A stretch of DNA of 64,000 nt from contig CM075669.1 in NCBI GenBank assembly GCA_037962975.1, forward strand, positions 87,960,001 to 88,024,000, read 5' to 3'. This stretch comes from Clitoria ternatea (lineage: Eukaryota > Streptophyta > Magnoliopsida > Fabales > Fabaceae). Made by a program: the position numbers and the translations under genes. The notes under the pieces were generated by a model. It searched no databases and had not been told where the DNA came from. It worked only from the letters and a program-made list of their open reading frames with translations. Positions 57,344 through 64,000 of this stretch are shown here, piece after piece (the first letter of the stretch is position 1; each line of letters starts with the position of its first letter).

Positions 57344-60300
57344 ATGGCCGGAGAGACTAGTTCTGGGGGAAGAGATGATTTCTTCTCTAGATTTACTCAG
57401 CTGATGAGTAGGACCGAGTCCGGTCCCACTCTGGATAAATTCCTGAAAAGGAATCCTCCGACTTACAAAGGGGGACATGACTATGACGAGGCATACATCT
57501 GGATCAGGGATATCGAGCAGGTTTTTGAATATTTTGAGTGCTCTGAAGAGCAAAAGGTTTTATTTGCTACTTACCAACTAAAAGAAGAGGCTAGAGTATG
57601 GTGGTCCCGAGTGAAGGTGCACATGAACGCAGCCAATGAGCCGTTGGTATGGGCGAATTTCCGAAGGAGGTTCCTTGTTAAATACTTTCTGGACAACTAC
57701 AAAATCCGGAAAGAAATGGAATTCCTGAAGTTGGAGCAAGACCGGATGTCTATAGCTGAGTACACCAGCAAGTTTGACGAGCTGTGTGATTTTTACTACC
57801 CTTTCTCGTTAGAAGGGACTGAAGGTAGCAAGTGCACCAAATACGAAGCTGGACTACGGATTGAGCTCCGTAGTGTAATCGTACCAATGGAGATTAGGGA
57901 CTACCCAACCCTGGTGAACAAAGCAAGATTGACTGAAGAGGTGCAGTTACAAAGGACGTCCCAGCCGAGAGATAAAAAGCCACTGAAGGTAAAAGGATTC
58001 AACTTCAAGAGGATGAGTCAATTCTTCCGGGGTGGCAAGTCTTCTGCTACCTCCTCATCCTCTTCCGGTCAGGGTTCTACTGGTCGATCGGGTAATCCTT
58101 CTGGTAATCGTACATGCTACAATTGTGGTCAGGAAGGACACATTGCCAAACACTGCCAAGCCAATCAGATTGTGTGTTTCCAGTGTGGACAACCAGGGTA
58201 CCTCAGGCCCGATTGCCCTCAGAGGCAACAGCAGGGCAGGACGGATAACCGAACTAACTCTTCTGGGACCCGGGGTTCCAACTTTTCAAGGAGAGGCCGG
58301 AATGGAGCTGGTAGAGGGAACCAACAAGCGGGAAGATATGATGCCCAATCTAGCAATGCCCAGAACGCTATGACCGGGCGTGTATTTGCGTTTGATGCTT
58401 CAGAAGCTACGAGGAATGACAATTTGGTACAGGGTAAGTGCCTCATCTGTGGTTATCTGGTTGATGTAATTTATGATTCAGGTGCCACCCATTCCTTTAT
58501 TTCGGAAAGTTGTGTGCGACGGCTTGGTCTGCCAATCGGTTTAATGGAGAACGCTCTTATTGTTTCCACTCCAACTGGTTCCACTTTCCGTGCAACTACA
58601 GTGTGTAGAGAACTGCCGATGCAAATCGAAGCCCGTACTTTTCGAGTAAATTTTATCTGTATGCCATTGAAGGACTTAGATGTTATTCTGGGTCTCGATT
58701 GGCTTGCTGCTAATCACGTGTTGGTCGACTGTTATCGGAAGAATATTGTTTTCTCTCAGGAACTTGACATGAAGAACGGGGTGAGCGATGTCCTAACCAC
58801 GTATGTTGTTTTATTCGCTTCGGAGGGTCGGCATAACTTCCTGCTAAGTGATATTCTGATTGTTTGTGAATTTCCTGACGTTTTTCCGGAAGAAATTTCG
58901 GAACTACCTCCCAGTCGGGAGATTGATTTCTCTATTGACTTGATTCCCGGGGCAGAACCTGTGTCCCGAGCGCCATATAGAATGTCTTCGGTGGAATTAA
59001 CCGAAGTGAAGAAACAAGTAAACGAATTACTAGAAAAGGGCTTTATCCGACCCAGTGCCTCACCCTGGGGCGCTCTGGTGTTACTGGTAAAGAAGAAGGA
59101 CGGTAGTATGTGAATGTGCATTGATTACCGACAGCTGAACAAACTGACAATCAAAAATAAATATCCGCTACCTCGAATTGACGATTTACTGGACCAGTTG
59201 CGAGGCGCCGCTGTGTTCTCTAAGATCGACTTGAGGTCGGGATACCACCAGATCCGAGTGAGGTCGGAGGATATCCCAAAGACAGCATTTCGGACTCGAT
59301 ATGGGCACTTCGAGTACGTAGTAATGCCCTTTGGAGTAATGAACGCTTTTGCCATTTTTATGGACTATATGAATCGGACCTTTCAACCGTACTTGGACCA
59401 GTTTGTGGTAGTATTCATTGATGATATTTTGGTATATTCGAGGTCGGACGAGGAGCATGCTCAACATCTTCGACTTGTTTTACAAGTACTTCGTGAGAAG
59501 AAGTTGTACGCTAAACTATCTAAGTGTGATTTCTGGGGAGTAGTGTACAATTCTTGGGGCATATAATTTCCCAAGAAGGAATCTCAGTTGATCCGACAAA
59601 AATTGAGGCGGTTATGGCTTGGGAGAGGCCGAAGTCAATAACTGAAATCAGGAGTTTCCTCGGATTAGCTGGATACTATCGACGCTTCATTGAGGGGTTC
59701 TCTCGGATAGCACTTCCTCTGACTCGGTTAACAAGGAAAGGAAACCCCTTCGTATGGTCGGAAAAGTGTGAATTAAGCTTCCAAACTCTTAAGCGATGTT
59801 TAACGACTGCCCCTGTGCTTGCACTGCCCGATGTAACACAGGAATTTAAAGTATATTGTGATGCATCCAAATTTGGATTGGGGTGTGTGTTGATGCAAGC
59901 TGATCGGGCAATTGCTTATGCTTCGAGGCAATTGAGGCCACATGAGGAGAATTACCCGACTCATGATCTGGAACTTACAGCAGTGGTGTACGCACTGAAG
60001 ATTTGGCGTCATTATCTGTATGGGGCTCGCTTTGTAGTATTCAGTGATCACAAGAGCCTAAAGTACTTGTTTGATCAAAAGGAGCTAAATGTGAGACAGA
60101 GGCGATGGGTGGAGTATTTAAAGGATTACGACTTCGATTTAAAGTATCACCCGGGCAAAGCGAATGTTATGGCAGATGCACTAAGCAGGAAGGTATTACA
60201 CGTGGCTTACCTGATGGGTAGAGAACAGGAATTGCTGGAAAGCTTTAGAGATATGAATGTTGGAATTGTTATGGACGCACCAAATCAAATGACAATTGGA

Positions 60301-61757
60301 ATGTTAAAAATCTCCAACGAATTTCTGGAGTCGATGGTAGCTGCACAGAAAGACGATAAAGAGTTACTGAGGCTGATTGATACTCAGACCCAAGGCAAAA
60401 ATATGGAGATAACTAGGGGTGACGATGGTATATGGAGATTCAGGAACCGAGTGGTGGTGCCTGCACATGGAGGCTTCAGGCAGGCGGTGCTATCAGAAGC
60501 ACACAAGAGCTCTCTGAGTATACATCCAGGAGTGACAAAAATGTATCATAACTTAAAAAAGGAATTCTGGTGGCCAAGTATGAAGAAGGCAATAATCGAG
60601 TATGTGAAATCCTGTGTGATATGCCAGAAGTGCAAGGTTGAGCACCAACGACCTCCAGGTTTGCTTCGACCTCCAGAAATTTCGATCTGGAAGTGGGAAG
60701 GTATCACCATGGACTTCGTATCCGGACTACCCCGCACTCAAACCGGATACAACGCGATTTGGGTGATTGTTGATCGACTAACCAAAAGTGTGCATTTCCT
60801 GGCAATAAATATGAAGTGGTCACTAGATCGATTAGCTAAGTTGTACGTTGCTGAGGTCGTACGACTGCATGGTGTGCCCTCAAGCATTATCTCCGATCGG
60901 GATCCCCGATTCACTTCAAGGTTTTGGGGAAGTTTGCAACAACAACTGGGTACTGAGCTCAAATTGAGCTCAGCCTACCATCCTCAGACCGATGGCCAAT
61001 CAGAACGGACTATACAGACTCTTGAAGATATGTTAAGGGCATGTGTACTGGAACAGGGCGGATCATGGGAGAAATACTTGCCCTTGGTGGAGTTTGCATA
61101 TAATAACAGTTACCATAGCAGCATTGGGATGGCTCCATATGAAGCTCTTTATGGTCGGAAATGTCGTACTCCATTATGTTGGAATGAGAACGGCGATGCC
61201 CTTCATCTGGGGCCTGAGATGATTCAAGAGATGAATGAGCAAATCGCTTTAATCCGAGAGAAGATAAAAATTGCTCAAGACCGGCAAAAGAGCTATTATG
61301 ACAATCGGCATAGACCCCTTGAATTCCAAGTGGGTGATTGGGTGTTCCTAAGGATTTCACCGACTAAGGGTGTAGGTCGAATTTTGAAGAGCCAAAAGCT
61401 TAATCCGAAGTATATTGGACCATACCAAATACTAGAACGGATTCGTGAAGTCGCTTATCGACTGGATCTTCCCCAATCGTTGACTAATATTCACAACGTG
61501 TTCCACGTATCGCAACTTCGAGCCTACATTCTGTGTGATACCATGATTGTACCGAGTGACTCCATTGAAGTAAAGAGAACCTGACGGTGGAGGCGGTACC
61601 GATCGGCATTGAAGAGCATCAAACCAAACGGTTAAGGAACAAGGAGGTACCGCTGGTGAAGGTGAAGTGGCAGAATTTACATTGGATAAACTACACTTGG
61701 GAGTTAGAATCCGATATGAGACGAATGTACCCTCATCTTTTTCAACTGGAACACTAA
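57344..61757 (+). pseudogene. Gypsy element C gag-pol polyprotein, three lesions
   Basis: Frame 1 (57344-59113, 589 codons) holds a gag domain (ARVWWSRVKVHM, residues 83-94), a normal CCHC zinc knuckle (Cys258, Cys261, His266, Cys271), a second knuckle with Tyr286 in place of His, protease Asp378-Ser-Gly, and the start of reverse transcriptase. TGA at 59111-59113 interrupts it in the middle of a conserved block. Frame 2 (59114-59566) carries the reverse transcriptase with FIDD near 59417-59428; two extra bases near 59542 shift the frame. Frame 3 (59554-61584) holds RNase H (Asp103, Glu140, Asp165, Asp208), integrase HHCC (His317, His324, Cys354, Cys357) and DD35E (Asp387, Asp448, Glu484). One lost base near 61573 throws the chromodomain-like tail (61585-61757) out of frame. 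Confidence 0.95.
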
Positions 61758-61778
61758 TTTCGGGGACGAAATCTCCTT

Positions 61779-61792
61779 TTAGGGGGGGTGGA
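61779..61792 (+). other. Gypsy element C polypurine tract
   Basis: AGGGGGGGTGGA-type run immediately before TGTAACATCC of the 3' LTR. Confidence 0.85.
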
Positions 61793-64000
61793 TGTAACAT
61801 CCCTGATGTTTTAATGAGAATTATAAGAAATGGGAAATGATTAGTAAATGTTTTAGAAGTTTTATTTAATATTTGTTCTGTCTGAACCAGAGACGGGAAA
61901 GCCGGTGTCGAGATCGGTCTTAGGAGAGCGGTCAGGCGGAGTTAAAGATTGGGAGTGTAAGAGGAGAGCGGACAGGGCCAGGAGGTTTGGTCCGAACCGT
62001 TGTGAGGAGAGCGCCTCACATGGAGTCATAGCCCGGATTAACCTCATAATGACTAAAACAACGGATGTAGGTAACCAAGAGGTGAGCACGGATGAGGTAT
62101 CCGATCTCTCAGGTTGTAGCTCGGATTTCCGAGGTATGAACACTAAGTTAGGACGTCGGGGGCCGATATTAATATTGGGCCTATACTCTTGCGAAGTATT
62201 AGAGAATTGTGAATAATTAAACGTTGTGGGAATAAATAAGTGTAATTGATTTGATAACTATGCAATAGTTTAATATAGTGAAATTGATTAAATTTAGTAA
62301 GAATACAAATAAAATAAAGGAAAAGACGATCTTGCCCATGAGCTATACATATAAATAAGGAGATTCTCTTCCTTCCCTCTTCATTATTTACAAGTTACCT
62401 TTGCTGTTGGTCTGTTCCTTCTCTTTCGTTTTTCTCTCCTCTCTTAACGCTGATTTGCATGCGCTGGAGAGGGACTCCATTTGTGTCTAAACTTCAATTG
62501 AACCCCATTCCTGTGATCGAGGCTTCAAGGTGAGTCTACTGATCCGTTCCAATTGTGATTCCCTTATTCCTTTTATTCTTTGGCTGTTAAGGGCCATGCA
62601 TGGCTATATTCGTGGCTGTTCTCCACTCCTCCGGTGAGTGTGAGCCCAAATGCAGTCCATGAACTAAGGGCGTTGAAGTGACGAGCTGTACTTTATGATC
62701 CGTAGGTAGTAGGTTAAGCAACGGAAGACTGAGTGACGGAGTTGAGACTGCGAAACCAGTGCTCAGAGGAAGGAATCGACACAGAGAACAGATCATCAAA
62801 GCGTGGAACCAAAGTAAGGGGGTGTTCGGGTTATAATTAATTAGAATAGGACTCACTTCTTATTCAGGTCATTGAGGTAATGTAAACAGGCTAAGGAAAA
62901 TGTTGCTAAACGTAGTTATGTGTTTATGCTTGTGCATGTGTGACTGAGTTCATTAATTAGTGGAAGATCGGGTGTGGTTGAGTTTATCATGTTATGATCT
63001 TGTGATATCTAATGTTGAAATGATCAGCGTTATGTGACGTCGGGTTAGCAAGCAGGCTACCCGAGTGATGAGGAATTGATATTATTATGTAAAAGGTAAA
63101 CTGTTGAATGATTATGTGGTATGGGATGGCCGACGGTATATGATAGCCCCTCATTTCCGGCTCCCGTGGTTTTCGTGCCCAGTTGAGCTACCCAGTGGTC
63201 AAGTAGGACCCAGTGGTCGAGGTGGAGAGTCAAGCAGGACTCGGTGAACCAAGCAGGGTTCACGGGGTGTCAAGTAGGACCCCCAGCTGAAGGCCAATCC
63301 TTTAGTATCCGGATACTAGGAGTCAGATTGTATGAGAGTCAATTGTGATCGTGATGAATGTGATGGAATTGTGTAGTTGGTTTAATATAGTTACTGTATG
63401 TAATACACTATGTTTCGGTATGCTTACTTACAAGTGATGCTTGATGTGTATGTATAAATATGCATGTATATTTGTTAAGTTCCATTCTATATTAATTACA
63501 ATGCCAAACACTCACCCTTGCCCTTTTTTTTTTTAGTAACGAGTGACAGGGAGGGGGAAGAAGCCATGGAGTCGCGCCAAGGGGGAGAACGATGCCAGGG
63601 TCCGAGTGACTTTGAGTGACTCTCTATAGAGTTATATAGATGTGTAAGAACTTCCGAGTAGTACTAATTAGTTGTGTTTAATTAAGACCGGACGAATGCA
63701 AATCTATATTTTAAAATACATTACTGTCATTTACATATGTTGTTGTGGTAGCTATGACAAACCTTTGATTAACAGAATCATTTTTAGGGTGAGACTTGCG
63801 GAAGTCCGTCTGCATGTCTTGTCTAATCCGGTGTGTGAAAGGTATTCGCTCAAGCGAATAGAAACCTCGTTTAAGTGAGAGTCCGGAATCTCGCTTAGAC
63901 GAGTAGGGGCCTCGCTCAAGCGAGAAACCCTGATTTCCCTTTCTCCCATCCGTTGTGTTTAAATTAACTTGCTTTTCTTTTCTAGACCTCATTTAATTAA
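61793..64000 (+). repeat. Gypsy element C 3' LTR, cut by window end
   Basis: It aligns with 54759-56965 along its whole visible length, with 21 substitutions and 3 one-base indels. About 149 bp remain outside the window. Confidence 0.95.

Larger units (their letters stand above)
54759..64000 (+). mobile_element. Ty3/gypsy chromovirus-type retrotransposon (element C), nearly complete
   Basis: Structure: 2356-bp 5' LTR, primer site, gag-pol with a chromodomain-like tail, purine tract, and 3' LTR cut by the window end about 150 bp early. Both LTRs begin TGTAACATCC, and the 5' LTR ends GGATGTTACA, a perfect 10-bp inverted terminus. A hand comparison of the overlapping 2.2 kb gives 21 substitutions (18 transitions) and 3 one-base indels, about 1%. 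gag-pol has one stop and two frameshifts. The domain order and tail fit the Tekay/Del lineage. It sits inside the LTR of element B; the target duplication cannot be checked. Confidence 0.95.

Overview
This is a window of plant nuclear DNA. It shows introns with GT/AG borders, plant-type LTR retrotransposons, CACTA, MULE, hAT and L1-type LINE elements, and no bacterial gene organisation. A decayed Ogre-type gag and several repeat motifs that I associate with legume retroelements suggest a legume, but this is an inference. Almost the whole window is transposable elements, many nested, and none of the element genes I can read is intact. I find no complete host gene, tRNA, rRNA or CRISPR.

Left part, 1-20240. 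The right-hand 3.55 kb of a CACTA element with hairpin subterminal repeats ends at 3555. A heavily decayed Ogre-like gag follows (4081-5930). Next comes old AT-rich repeat DNA with a TAATCGATTA palindrome array and a CACTA-like subterminal field that holds a clean 692-bp hAT MITE (8148-8839, 8-bp TSD). Beyond it are non-coding LTR-type sequences, including a candidate solo LTR at 14774-16250.

Middle, 20240-34250. A long-TIR MULE (about 20240-24830) carries a dead mudrA-like transposase and, tail to tail with it, a plant mobile domain (MAIN-like) pseudogene. About 2.8 kb of unassigned sequence follows. Then comes an antisense, 5'-truncated L1 LINE (about 27630-32046) that ends about 20 bp before an exon-like segment with consensus splice sites.

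Right part, 33215-64000, is a nest. The remains of a chromovirus-type Ty3/gypsy element (element B) end in a long 3' LTR starting at 35034. Into that LTR jumped a complete 17.5-kb CACTA element (35942-53464, TSD ATG) with TNP2-like and TNP1/Ptta-like genes. This CACTA element carries pieces of host genes: an unidentified fragment near 37430-37710 and, on the minus strand, the C-terminal exons of UTP14, a U3 snoRNP/SSU-processome protein (38401-45285). A 5.1-kb Copia element (39613-44751, TSD GTTTT) later landed inside one UTP14 exon and split it. Downstream, a second gypsy element (element C, 54759 to beyond the window end) is inserted in the same element-B LTR. Its two LTRs differ by only about 1%, yet its gag-pol already has a stop and two frameshifts.

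The main points for a second look are the UTP14 capture and its disruption, the MULE/MAIN pairing, a duplicated block placed before both CACTA transposase genes, and the possible host exon beside the LINE.
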